From the NCBI RefSeq assembly GCF_012184385.1, contig NZ_VSRL01000002.1:1-64000 (forward strand): a stretch of 64,000 nucleotides of DNA, given 5' to 3'. How positions within the stretch are numbered: the first letter of the stretch is position 1; each line of letters begins with the position of its first letter. Below are positions 8,763-17,656 of the stretch, piece after piece. The notes under the pieces are model-generated. The model had not been told where the DNA came from, did no database searches, and saw nothing but the letters and a program-made list of their open reading frames with translations. Made by a program: the position numbers and the translations under genes. The stretch is from Lentzea indica (GTDB taxonomy: Bacteria; Actinomycetota; Actinomycetes; Mycobacteriales; Pseudonocardiaceae).

Positions 8763-9932
8763 TCATGATCCGAGATGTTCGATCGTCGCGGCCAGCGCTT
8801 TCACGCCCGCGTCGACATCGGACTGCTCGGCGAACTCCTCCGGCGCGTGGCTCACGCCGGTGGGGTTGCGCACGAACAACATCGCGGTCGGCACGTGCGC
8901 GGCGAGTATGCCCGCGTCGTGGCCGGCGCCGGTCGGCAACGCCGGAACGCCGCCGAGCGCGCCCGCGATGTCGTCGCGCAGTGCCGGGTCGAAGTACACC
9001 GTGTCGCCGTACGACTCCTCGGTGATCTTCAGCTCGCAGCCCTCCTCCTCGGCAGCTTCGTGGGCCGCCTCGGAGATCTCCGCGACCATCGCACGGGTGC
9101 GCGCGTCGTCGCTGTCCCGCGCGTCCAGCCACACGTCCACAGTGGACGCGATGACGTTCGTGCCGCCGGGGTTGGGGACGAGCCTTCCCACTGTGGCGCG
9201 CCCGCCGCCCCTGGCCGCTTTCCGCGCCGCCAGAACGAGCTGTGACGCCGGGAGCATCGGATCCCTGCGGTCCTCGATGAGGGTGGCGCCGGCGTGGTTG
9301 CCCTCACCGCTGAACGTGAAGCGCCACCGGCCGTGCGCCAGGATGCTGGACGCCACTCCGACGGGGACCGTCAGGCCGCGGCCCTGTTCGACGTGGAGCT
9401 CGACGAACTGGCCGATGCGCTGGAGAGCACGGTCGTCCTTGCCGACCAGGTCCGGGTTGTAACCGGCGGCCTTCATCGCCTCGGCCAGCGTGACGCCGTC
9501 CGGATCCTTGAGCCGCAACGCGTTCTCCGCCGGGATGGCGCCGGTCAGGAGGCGTGAACCCAGGCACGCGACGCCGAACCGGCCACCCTCCTCTTCCGCG
9601 AAGACCGCGATGGCGAACGGCCTGCGCGGCGTGAACCCCTTGGCCTGCAGGAGATCCACGGCCTCCAACGCGCTGGTGACGCCGAGCGGGCCGTCGAACG
9701 CGCCGCCGCCGGGAACCGAGTCCAGGTGGCTGCCGGTGACGAGCGCGTTGGTGCCGCGCTCGCCCCACCAGGCCCAGAGGTTGCCGTTCTGGTCGGTCTC
9801 GACGTTGAGGCCGCGCTTGACCGCCTGCTCGACGAACCAGTGCCGGAGCTCGAGCTCTGGCTTGTCGTAGCCGTGACGCGAGTAGCCGCCGCGTTTCGAG
9901 TCCCTGCCGACGTCCGCGATCTGGTCGAGCAT
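8763..9932 (-). CDS. M20 family amidohydrolase (annotated type: allantoate amidohydrolase)
   Basis: 389 residues. Zinc amidohydrolase of the M20/allantoate amidohydrolase-N-carbamoyl amino acid hydrolase group: SHLDSVPGGGAFDGPLGV, EEEGGRFG, ELHVEQG, and the dimerisation-domain motif GEGNHAG. ATG 9932 overlaps the hutU stop (TGATG). Between hutU and hutF no N-formylglutamate deformylase (classical HutG) is seen, so it is a good candidate for the final step, N-formylglutamate to glutamate plus formate. That role is inferred from context; the fold is clear. Confidence 0.88.
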   Translation of the reverse strand: MLDQIADVGRDSKRGGYSRHGYDKPELELRHWFVEQAVKRGLNVETDQNGNLWAWWGERGTNALVTGSHLDSVPGGGAFDGPLGVTSALEAVDLLQAKGFTPRRPFAIAVFAEEEGGRFGVACLGSRLLTGAIPAENALRLKDPDGVTLAEAMKAAGYNPDLVGKDDRALQRIGQFVELHVEQGRGLTVPVGVASSILAHGRWRFTFSGEGNHAGATLIEDRRDPMLPASQLVLAARKAARGGGRATVGRLVPNPGGTNVIASTVDVWLDARDSDDARTRAMVAEISEAAHEAAEEEGCELKITEESYGDTVYFDPALRDDIAGALGGVPALPTGAGHDAGILAAHVPTAMLFVRNPTGVSHAPEEFAEQSDVDAGVKALAATIEHLGS

Positions 9933-11571
9933 CAGCCCTCCATCGGAATGCGTACACCCTTGTCGGCGGCCACCGTCTTGGCCTCGTCGTACCCGGCGTC
10001 GACGTGCCGGATGACGCCCATGCCGGGGTCGTTGGTCAGCACGCGCTCGATCTTCTGCGCGGCCAGCTCGGTGCCGTCCGCGACGGTCACCTGGCCTGCG
10101 TGGATCGAGCGGCCGATGCCGACGCCACCACCGTGGTGGATCGACACCCACGTGGCACCGGAAGCCGTGTTGACCAGGGCGTTGAGCAACGGCAGTCCGC
10201 GATCGCGTCGGAACCGTCCGCCATCGCCTCGGTCTCGCGGTACGGCGAGGCCACCGAGCCGCAGTCGAGGTGGTCGCGGCCGATGACGATCGGCGCGGAC
10301 AGTTCGCCGGACGCCACCATCTCGTTGAACTTGAGGCCGGCCAGGTGCCGCTCGCCATAGCCGAGCCAGCAGATCCTGGCTGGCAGGCCCTGGAACTCGA
10401 CGCGCTCCCCCGCCATCTTGATCCACCTGGCGAGCTGCTCGTTGTCCGGGAACAGCTCCAGGATCGCGGCGTCGGTCTTGGCGATGTCGGCCGGGTCGCC
10501 GGACAGCGCTGCCCAGCGGAACGGGCCCTTGCCCTCGCAGAACAGCGGCCGGATGTACGCGGGCACGAAGCCGGGGAAGGCGAACGCCCGGTCGTAGCCG
10601 CCGAGCTGCGCCTCACCGCGGATCGAGTTGCCGTAGTCGAAGACCTCGGCACCGCGGTCCATGAAGCCGACCATCGCCTCGACGTGCGTGGCCATCGACT
10701 TGCGGGCCCTGTCGGTGAACTCCTCTGGCTTCGAGGCGGCGTAGTCCTGCCAGTCCTCCAGCGAGACACCGATCGGCAGGTACGCCAACGGGTCGTGCGC
10801 CGACGTCTGGTCCGTCACGATGTCGACCTCGACCTCGCGGCGCAGCAGCTCGGGCAGGATCTCGGCCGCGTTGCCCACGACACCGACGGAAACGGCCTCA
10901 CCGGCTGCCTTCGCGGCCAGCACGCGCTCGATCGCCGAGTCCAGGTCCGCCGCGAGCTCGTCCAGGTAGCGGGTCTCCAGGCGACGCTGCGCGCGGTGCG
11001 GGTCGACCTCGATGCACAGCGCGACGCCCTCGTTCATCGTCACGGCCAGCGGCTGCGCGCCACCCATGCCGCCGAGGCCGGCCGTCACGGTCAGGGTTCC
11101 GCGAAGCGTGCCGCCGAAGCGCTTGGTGGCGACCGCGGCGAACGTCTCGAAGGTGCCCTGCAGGATGCCCTGGGTGCCGATGTAGATCCACGAACCGGCG
11201 GTCATCTGCCCGTACATGGTGAGGCCCTCGGCCTCCAGGCGGCGGAACTCCGGCCAGTTCGCCCAGTCCGGCACCAGGTTGGAGTTGGCGATCAGGACGC
11301 GCGGCGCCCACTCGTGCGTGCGCATGACGCCGACCGGACGGCCGGACTGCACCAGCAGCGTCTCGTCGGCCTCCAGGTTCGCGAGCTCGCGGGAGATCGC
11401 GTCGAACGACGGCCAGTCGCGCGCGGCCTTGCCGGTGCCGCCGTAGACGACGAGGTCCTCCGGGCGCTCGGCCACGTCCGGGTCGAGGTTGTTGTGGAAC
11501 ATCCGCAGCGCGGCCTCTGTCGACCACTGCTTCGCGGTCAGTTCGGTTCCACGGTCAGCGCGTACGACCAT
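9932..11571 (-). pseudogene. hutU: Urocanate hydratase, frame broken once near the 3' end
   Basis: Converts urocanate to imidazolonepropionate with NAD+. Frame one (11571 to about 10195) carries [22 protein letters not shown] and the catalytic Cys in ICWLGYGER. It then runs out of frame after GSDAIAD. The other frame resumes exactly there with [15 protein letters not shown] and [11 protein letters not shown], ending GVRIPMEG. Adding one base at 10193 (GGCC) restores ADWPLLNA and a protein of about 546 residues, the normal length. A sequencing error is more likely than a true pseudogene. TAATG overlap with hutH and TGATG with the M20 gene. Confidence 0.9.
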
Positions 11572-13076
11572 TACAGAGCTCCACTTCGAATCAGGGCCTC
11601 AGCGGCAGCGATCTCGGGTGCGAGGTGGCGGTCGGGACCGGGGCCCTGGACCGTCTCGCGCAACTTCGCCACGGCGGCGGCCGTCGCGGGGACGGGCTTG
11701 AGGGGCGCGCGCAGGTCGAGCGCACGCGCGGCGGTGAGCAGTTCGATGGCCAGCACGGTGGTCAGGCCGTCCACCGCCTTGCGCAGCTTGCGAGCGGCGG
11801 ACCAGCCCATCGACACGTGGTCCTCCTGCATCGCGGAGGACGGGATCGAGTCGACGGACGCCGGCACGGCCAGTCGCTTGAGCTCGGACACGATCGCCGC
11901 CTGGGTGTACTGGGCGATCATGTGGCCGGAGTCGACACCGGGGTCGTCCGCGAGGAACGGCGGCAGGCCGTGCGAGCGCGAGACGTCGAGCATGCGGTCG
12001 GTGCGGCGCTCGGCGATGGACGCCACGTCCGCGAGCGGGATCGCGAGGAAGTCCAGCGCGTAGGCGACGGGGGCGCCGTGGAAGTTGCCGTTCGACTCGA
12101 CCCTGCCGTCCGCCAGCACCACCGGGTTGTCGATCACCGACGAGAGCTCGCGGTCGGCCACCGTCGCCGCGTACGCCACGGTGTCGCGCGCCGCGCCGTG
12201 CACCTGCGGGGAGCAGCGCAGCGAGTACGCGTCCTGCACGCGGGTGCAGTCGGGACCGCGGTGCGAGGCGACGATCTCGGAGTCGCGCAGGAACGCGAGC
12301 ATCCGCGCGGCACTGAGGTTCTGGCCGGGGTGCGGGCGCAGCGCGTGCAGCTCCGGGGAGAAGACGCGGTCGGTGCCGAGCAGCGCCTCGACGCTCATCG
12401 CGGCGGTGAGGTCGGCGATGTCGAGCAGCCTGGTCATGTCGGCGATCGCCAGCGCCAGCATGCCGAGCATGCCGTCGGTGCCGTTGATCAGCGCGAGGCC
12501 TTCCTTCTCGGCCAGCTGCACCGGTTCGATGCCCGCTTCGGCGAGCGCCTCCGCCGCCGTCACGAGCTCGCCCTGAGCGTTGCGGACCATGCCCTCGCCC
12601 ATCAGCGCCAACGCGCTCGCCGACAGCGGCGCCAGGTCGCCGGAGCAGCCCAGCGAGCCGAACTCGTGCACCACCGGGGTGATGCCGGCGTTCAGCATCC
12701 CGGCCATGGCGTCCACGGTGGACAACCGGACGCCGGTGTGGCCGGTCGAGAGGGTGCGCAGCCGCAGCAGCATCAGCGCCCGCACGACTTCGCGCTCGAC
12801 CTCAGGACCGGAACCGGCGGCGTGAGAGCGGATCAGCGACCGCTGCAGCTGGGCCCTGCGGTCCGGCGGGATGTGCCGGACGGCGAGCGCGCCGAACCCG
12901 GTCGAGACGCCGTAGGTGGGGCGTTCGGCCGTGGCGAGCTGTTCGATGTGGGCGCGGGCGGTGGTGACCGCCTCACGGGCCGCCTCGGTGATCGCCACCG
13001 GGGCGCCGTCGCGGGCGACGGCATGAACGTCCTCGAGGGTCAGTGGCTTCGGACCCAGCTCCACCGGTTGTCGCAT
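11571..13076 (-). CDS. hutH: Histidine ammonia-lyase
   Basis: 501 residues. Deaminates histidine to urocanate, the first step of the pathway. It has YGVSTGFG, the MIO-cofactor site [12 protein letters not shown] (Cys-Ser-Gly where many families have Ala-Ser-Gly), GTDGMLGM, and [19 protein letters not shown] 13076 is chosen because [13 protein letters not shown] begins the family fold; no clear ribosome site precedes it. It heads the hut operon (overlap TAATG with hutU). The sequence upstream holds short direct repeats that may be regulatory. Confidence 0.93.
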   Translation of the reverse strand: MRQPVELGPKPLTLEDVHAVARDGAPVAITEAAREAVTTARAHIEQLATAERPTYGVSTGFGALAVRHIPPDRRAQLQRSLIRSHAAGSGPEVEREVVRALMLLRLRTLSTGHTGVRLSTVDAMAGMLNAGITPVVHEFGSLGCSGDLAPLSASALALMGEGMVRNAQGELVTAAEALAEAGIEPVQLAEKEGLALINGTDGMLGMLALAIADMTRLLDIADLTAAMSVEALLGTDRVFSPELHALRPHPGQNLSAARMLAFLRDSEIVASHRGPDCTRVQDAYSLRCSPQVHGAARDTVAYAATVADRELSSVIDNPVVLADGRVESNGNFHGAPVAYALDFLAIPLADVASIAERRTDRMLDVSRSHGLPPFLADDPGVDSGHMIAQYTQAAIVSELKRLAVPASVDSIPSSAMQEDHVSMGWSAARKLRKAVDGLTTVLAIELLTAARALDLRAPLKPVPATAAAVAKLRETVQGPGPDRHLAPEIAAAEALIRSGAL

Positions 13077-13091
13077 GCAGACATCACAGCG

Positions 13092-13163
13092 CCCCGGAGC
13101 CGACTCAGCGACCCCGGAGCGCGTGATGGCGTCTGGCATCCCAGACGAGGCATCCCAGACGAG
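13092..13163. promoter_or_regulatory. Repeat-rich leader upstream of hutH
   Basis: Two CCCCGGAGC copies (13092-13100, 13112-13120) are followed by a perfect tandem 14-bp duplication (GCATCCCAGACGAG at 13136-13149 and 13150-13163) and a GTCTGG/CCAGAC hairpin (13131-13136/13141-13146). It lies between the anti-sigma gene end and hutH, where a hut operator or leader would be expected. No named binding motif is recognised. Confidence 0.35.
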
Positions 13164-14105
13164 CTACCTCTTGCGGATCCAGCCGGTGTCGACGTTCGAC
13201 GCGATCTCGACGTCGTTGACCGCGGCGACCAGGTCGTCGACCGACTTGCCAGGCACGGTGCTGATCGTACTGATCCAGAGGTTGCCCTCCTGCACCACCA
13301 CGCGGCCGTCGACGAGGACGCCCTGCTTGCCACGGACGGTCACCGGCGCGGTCTGCTTGCCGGTGAGGTCCGGCCCGTCGGAGAACACCGTCACGTCGAC
13401 GGGAGCAGGGGAAAGCCGCGCGCTCCAGTCGCCGGGCCCGGTGCCGCGGAACTCGTTGGCCGGCTTGCCCTTCACCTTGAAGGGCGCCTGGAAGGTCGCG
13501 TCCGAGTCCGCACGCACCGAGTCCGCGACGCGCAGAGCGGTCTCCTTCAGCCTGTCCATGCCGCTCACCTGGACGACCAGCGTGACCTGTGCCTTCCACT
13601 CGACGACCGCCTTGCCGGCGTACTCCTGCACGCGGGCCTTCAGGCCCCGGACCGTGGTGTCCTGCCACCCGTCAGGGCCGCCCGCGTAGCTCATGCCACC
13701 GCCGAGCTGGACCTGCGGCCCGTCACCCGACGGGGCGTCCGCGGGAGCGTCCGACGGCACCCAGACGCGCGCGGTGGTGCCGTCCTCGTTCGCGGCGCGA
13801 AGGGTCTCGACGAACCCGTCCGGCAGCCAGTGGGGCGTGTACTTGAGCGCGACGCTCTGGCCGTTGCCCGGCATGAGTGCGGCGGCCGCGTCGTTGTGGC
13901 TCGGCGGCGTGTACCTGTCGCTGGCGATGGCGCCCGCGAAGATCAGGACGGCGACGGCGGCCATTCCGGCGGTGGCGATCAGGAAGATGTTGTTCCGTTG
14001 CCTTTTCCGCTTGCGCCGCAAGGCGTTCAGCGTCGGCCCCGGATGCGGAGTCCGTTCGGCGAGTTTGCCGAGCGCCTCCTTGACGAGCTGTTCGGTGTCG
14101 TTCAC
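13164..14105 (-). CDS. Membrane-anchored anti-sigma-like protein
   Basis: 313 residues: a short cytoplasmic N-terminus with a basic stretch (RRKRKRQR, about 30-37), one membrane segment (about 39-60) and a large extracytoplasmic beta-rich domain. GTG 14105 overlaps the sigma gene stop (GTGA), so the pair is co-translated. Such partners of SigE-family ECF factors usually hold the sigma factor at the membrane until released by signal. No zinc-binding anti-sigma motif is visible, so the anti-sigma role rests on context and topology. Confidence 0.7.
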   Translation of the reverse strand: MNDTEQLVKEALGKLAERTPHPGPTLNALRRKRKRQRNNIFLIATAGMAAVAVLIFAGAIASDRYTPPSHNDAAAALMPGNGQSVALKYTPHWLPDGFVETLRAANEDGTTARVWVPSDAPADAPSGDGPQVQLGGGMSYAGGPDGWQDTTVRGLKARVQEYAGKAVVEWKAQVTLVVQVSGMDRLKETALRVADSVRADSDATFQAPFKVKGKPANEFRGTGPGDWSARLSPAPVDVTVFSDGPDLTGKQTAPVTVRGKQGVLVDGRVVVQEGNLWISTISTVPGKSVDDLVAAVNDVEIASNVDTGWIRKR

Positions 14106-14629
14106 GACAGGCCCTCCCCGAGCCGCAACCCGACACCAGCGGGCTCCGGCGTGTGGTCCAGGCGGAGTGTGGCCAGCGCACGCGAGATGTGGCTGCGCAC
14201 GGTTCCCTCGGCACAACCGAGCATCTGTGCGATCTCCGAGTCCTCGTAGTTCTCGTAGTAGCGGAGCACGACCGCGGCCCGCTGTTTGCGGGGCAGCTTG
14301 GCGATCCGCTGCAACATGGCTTCCCGCTCGTCGTAGTGGTGCGTCGTGTCCCCGACGGGCGGTGTGACGGACTCCAGCGTCGTCATGCAGAGGGCGACGT
14401 CCTTGGCGGCCCTGCGTCGGCGCCACGAGAGGTACTCGTTGGTCACCATGCGCTTGACGTAGGCGTGAGGGAGGTCGACTGAACCGATGCGATCCCACTT
14501 CTGCTGCGCACGCAGCAGCACTTCCTGGACCACGTCCTGGGCCAGGTGCGGGTCGCACGTGAGCACGGTGGCATAGCGCAGCAACGGGGTCACCTGTTCT
14601 GCCACGAAGTCATCGAAACTCGGTGTCAA
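14102..14629 (-). CDS. SigE-family ECF RNA polymerase sigma factor
   Basis: 175 residues. Region 2 (FVAEQVTPLLRYATVLTCD, QDVVQEVLLRAQQKW) and region 4 (LPRKQRAAVVLRYYENYEDSEIA followed by GCAEGTVRSHISRAL) are both complete. Typical actinobacterial SigE-family ECF factor. The start is TTG 14629 behind GAAGGGGG. Divergent from the IclR gene and coupled to the membrane protein downstream. Confidence 0.9.
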   Translation of the reverse strand: MTPSFDDFVAEQVTPLLRYATVLTCDPHLAQDVVQEVLLRAQQKWDRIGSVDLPHAYVKRMVTNEYLSWRRRRAAKDVALCMTTLESVTPPVGDTTHHYDEREAMLQRIAKLPRKQRAAVVLRYYENYEDSEIAQMLGCAEGTVRSHISRALATLRLDHTPEPAGVGLRLGEGLS

Positions 14630-14742
14630 TCCCGACCCCCTTCAAAACCGTCACGCCATTCCAACGCACCTCAGGGCTGTTCTGTTGAGTGTGCCCTGAT
14701 GGAGGAACGGCGTGGGCTGCATCACGTGGGAAAATCACTGTT

Positions 14743-15528
14743 GTGGGCAGCAGCAGTGACGTTCCCGCGCTGCGGCGAGGGCTAGCGGTCCTCCGGCTGC
14801 TGGCAGGCAGACCGGGGCCGGTCTCCGCGGCGTCGGTGGCGCGCGAGCTGAATCTGCCCAGGTCAACGACCTACCACCTGCTGTCCGAGCTGACTGAGGC
14901 CGGCTTCGCGACCCACTTCCCCGAGGAGAAGCGCTACGGCCTGGGCGTCGCGTCGTTCGAGCTCGGGTCCGCTTACCTGCGTCACGACCCGCTGGAGCGA
15001 CTGGCCCGTCCTCTCCTGCGGAAGCTCGCCGACCGGATGGAGAAGGTCGCACATCTGGGTGTTCTTCACGGCGCCGAGGCGCTGTACCTGGTGCGCGAAC
15101 AGCCCCGGCAGCCGCAGACGATCGTGTCCGACGTCGGCGTCCGCCTGCCCGCACATCTGACCGCGTCCGGCCGCGCGATGCTGGCGCACGTGTCTCCGGC
15201 GCAGGTCAGGGCGTTGTTTCCGTCCGTGGCGTCGTTCGTCGACAGGACCGGCCGTGGCCCGCACAACCTGCCGGCGTTGCGCCGGTTGCTGACCATCGAA
15301 CGCCGTCAGGGCTGGGCGGTCGAGGACGGCTTCGTGACCGTGGGGTTCGCCTCGGTGGCGGCGCCGGTGTTCGACCACGGGGAGCGGCCGATCGCTGCCA
15401 TCACGCTCACGTTCCGGCACGTGTGCGACACGCCTTGCGGTCAGACCTGGCCCGAGCTGGCCAAGGAGGTCCGCAAGGCCGCCGAGGAGCTGACCGCCCG
15501 GATCGGCGGTCACGCGGCCGCACCTTAG
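14743..15528 (+). CDS. IclR family transcriptional regulator
   Basis: About 261 residues. Winged HTH at the N-terminus (ALRRGLAVLRLLAG, SVARELNLPRSTTYHLL), then the IclR effector domain (LGVLHGAEALYLV, LPAHLTASGRAMLAH, VAAPVFDHGERPIAAITLTF). GTG 14743 (VGSSSDVP) is chosen because homology begins there; the frame is open to GTG 14689. It may control a nearby catabolic operon such as hut, but the sequence does not show this. Confidence 0.85.
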   Translation: MGSSSDVPALRRGLAVLRLLAGRPGPVSAASVARELNLPRSTTYHLLSELTEAGFATHFPEEKRYGLGVASFELGSAYLRHDPLERLARPLLRKLADRMEKVAHLGVLHGAEALYLVREQPRQPQTIVSDVGVRLPAHLTASGRAMLAHVSPAQVRALFPSVASFVDRTGRGPHNLPALRRLLTIERRQGWAVEDGFVTVGFASVAAPVFDHGERPIAAITLTFRHVCDTPCGQTWPELAKEVRKAAEELTARIGGHAAAP

Positions 15529-15540
15529 CGTGCTGTCCGA

Positions 15541-15672
15541 GTCAGGAGGACCGTCGTCGCGCTGGAGGTCGTCACCGTTGGCGAGGCCCAGCATCACGTG
15601 CAGGAGGACCGGCCGAAGGAGATCGCGGCGACGATCGCCTCTTGGACGGAGCGCCATGAACTGATTGCATAG
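15541..15672 (+). pseudogene. Remnant of an alpha/beta hydrolase (3' end only)
   Basis: An open frame with no start reads EVVTVGEAQHHVQEDRPKEI then AATIASW and ends TAG 15672. This is the catalytic-His region and last helix of haloalkane-dehalogenase-like alpha/beta hydrolases. Everything upstream is missing: the frame begins right after the IclR stop. A dead fragment left by a deletion. Confidence 0.6.
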
Positions 15673-15677
15673 CGTGC

Positions 15678-16676
15678 ATGGGGGTATCAGTCAAAAAGTT
15701 CGATCCAGCGCACGCGTCCGAGGCCGAGCTCCGCGCCTTCCACGAGGTGATGTCCGCCAGGTACGCGGACGACCGGCCCAAGTGGACCGCACCGACATAC
15801 GAGGAAGTCCTGTTCCGGCTGAGGACGCCGTTTCAGGGGCTGGGGCCGTCACACCGGTGGTCGGCCGGCCTCGACGGCGAGATCGCCGGGTTCGCCGAAC
15901 TGCTCGTCCCGGACAACTGGGAACACGTGGCTCTGCTGGAGATCATCGTGCACCCACAGGCCCGGTGCCGGGGCGTTGGCAGTGCGGTCCTGCACTCTCT
16001 GCTGCCCGAGATCGAGGCCCACGGCCGCACCCAGGTCGAAGGCTGGCAGATCACCAGGGGCAGCGCCGGCGCCCGGTGGGCGGCGAACCGCGGGTTCCGG
16101 ACCATCAACGCCAACATCCTGCAGAACCTGACGTTCGCCGAGGTGGACAGCACGCTCTGGGACGTCCCGGCCCCGCCCGGCTACCGGCTGGTGCAGTGGA
16201 CCAGCCGTACACCTGACGACCTGCTTTCCGCCTATTCCGCCGCCCGCAACGCGATCCACGACGCACCCACCGGCGAGCAGACCGTGCCGTCACCTCAGTG
16301 GACGCCCGAGCGAACCCGAGAGGCGGAGGACGAGTACCTGGAGCGCGGCGCCGAGCAGCGGGTCGTGGTGGCGGTGCACGAGGCGAGCGGCGCCGTGGCC
16401 GGCATGACCGAACTGGAACTGCACAGCGAACGTCCGCGCCGGGCGTTCCAGCAGGAAACCTCCGTGGTACCGGCCCATCGCGGGCGCGGGCTCGGCCGCA
16501 GCATGAAGGCGCACATGATCCGCTGGGTGCGGTCGGAGAAGCCCGAACTCTCGGAGATCGCCACCGGCACCGCAGCGGCGAACGCTCACATGGCACGGAT
16601 CAACCACTCGATCGGCTACGTGACGATCGGCGACATGATCGCCGTCAGCGCGGCGACTGCGGAGGTGCGGGCGTGA
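15678..16676 (+). CDS. Double-domain GNAT N-acetyltransferase
   Basis: 332 residues with two GNAT-type halves (about 1-155 and 165-332). Acetyl-CoA-loop motifs are visible in each: HPQARCRGVGSAVL and PAHRGRGLGRSMK. The C-terminal half ends in NHSIGYVTIGDMI. It overlaps the next gene, a paralogue, by GTGA. Substrate unknown; double-GNAT proteins of this kind acetylate small molecules or amines. Confidence 0.85.
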   Translation: MGVSVKKFDPAHASEAELRAFHEVMSARYADDRPKWTAPTYEEVLFRLRTPFQGLGPSHRWSAGLDGEIAGFAELLVPDNWEHVALLEIIVHPQARCRGVGSAVLHSLLPEIEAHGRTQVEGWQITRGSAGARWAANRGFRTINANILQNLTFAEVDSTLWDVPAPPGYRLVQWTSRTPDDLLSAYSAARNAIHDAPTGEQTVPSPQWTPERTREAEDEYLERGAEQRVVVAVHEASGAVAGMTELELHSERPRRAFQQETSVVPAHRGRGLGRSMKAHMIRWVRSEKPELSEIATGTAAANAHMARINHSIGYVTIGDMIAVSAATAEVRA

Positions 16677-17629
16677 TCGAGCATCTGGACTTCGCGCAGG
16701 CGTCCGACGAAGACCGACGCGGGCTCTACGAGGTGGTGGCGGCCTGGGCGGTTGAAGACACGCCCGGCAAGAAGAAGCCGCCCTACGCTGCTTGTGTCGC
16801 GCGCTGGGAGACCCGCGACGAACTCGGCTTCGAGCCGCCGCGCTTCGTTGTGGCGCGGGAAGACGGGAAGATCGTCGGCTACGCCCAGGTGCAGGTCTCC
16901 GAGGCCGAGGCCAACGCGCACCTCACCATTGCCACCGTCGTGGTGCTGCCGGAACACCGCCGCCGTGGCATCGGAACGGCATTGCTCCGTGCCATGCCAT
17001 CGTTGATGAACGGCCAGACCGTCATCGAGTCCTGGAGTGTCATCAAGGGCAACCCCGGCGAGCAGTTCGCCGCCGCCCGAGGATTCCGGGTCATCACCTC
17101 CATGACGAGGCAACGGCTCGCGCTCACCGAGCTACCAGAGGTCGGTGAGCCGCCGCCGGGGTACGAACTGGTCACGTGGAAAGGTGCGGCCCCGGACGAG
17201 TTCGTCGAGGCCTACGTCGAAGGCCTCAACGCGATCGCGGACGCACCGTTCGGCGAGACAACCTTCGACCACGCGCACAACACGGTCGAAAGCATCCGGC
17301 GGGAAGAAGCGGAAGCCGACGCGGATCGGTGGGTCGTTCTCCTGCTGCACAAGGGCGACGTCGCCGGAGTAACGGTGGTGGAGCGAGACTCCACGGTCCC
17401 CACCGTGGCTGAGCAGTTCCACACGGTCGTGCTGCCCGCGCATCGCGGCAAGGGACTGGGCCGGCTGATCAAGGCGCGCATGCTGCACAACCTCAGCGGC
17501 GTCGAGACCATCTACACGCGCACCAGCAGCCAGAACGAACACATGCTCCGCGTGAACCACTCGCTGGGCTACACGGACACCTACACATACATGGCGGTAC
17601 AAGCAAAAATCGCTGACCTGCAGCCGTAA
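16673..17629 (+). CDS. Double-domain GNAT N-acetyltransferase (paralogue)
   Basis: 318 residues from GTG 16673, coupled to the previous gene. Same two-GNAT layout, with PEHRRRGIGTALL in the first half and PAHRGKGLGRLIK in the second, ending NHSLGYTDTYTYMAV. It is clearly related to its neighbour across the whole length, so a tandem duplication. It is followed by a bidirectional terminator. Confidence 0.85.
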   Translation: MIEHLDFAQASDEDRRGLYEVVAAWAVEDTPGKKKPPYAACVARWETRDELGFEPPRFVVAREDGKIVGYAQVQVSEAEANAHLTIATVVVLPEHRRRGIGTALLRAMPSLMNGQTVIESWSVIKGNPGEQFAAARGFRVITSMTRQRLALTELPEVGEPPPGYELVTWKGAAPDEFVEAYVEGLNAIADAPFGETTFDHAHNTVESIRREEAEADADRWVVLLLHKGDVAGVTVVERDSTVPTVAEQFHTVVLPAHRGKGLGRLIKARMLHNLSGVETIYTRTSSQNEHMLRVNHSLGYTDTYTYMAVQAKIADLQP

Positions 17630-17649
17630 CACGACCGCAGGTCAGCGAT
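17609..17649. terminator. Bidirectional terminator
   Basis: A 13-bp perfect inverted repeat (17609-17621 with 17637-17649), loop 15 nt. The left arm is the end of the GNAT coding frame. An A-run just before it gives a T-tract for the minus-strand transporter transcript. Confidence 0.65.
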
Positions 17650-17656
17650 CAAGCGA

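Noticed and set aside
7845-11571. Programmed frameshifting to explain the split lipoprotein and hutU
   Set aside because: No slippery heptamer at the break points, and hutU is normally a single frame. The common GGCC context fits base loss better.
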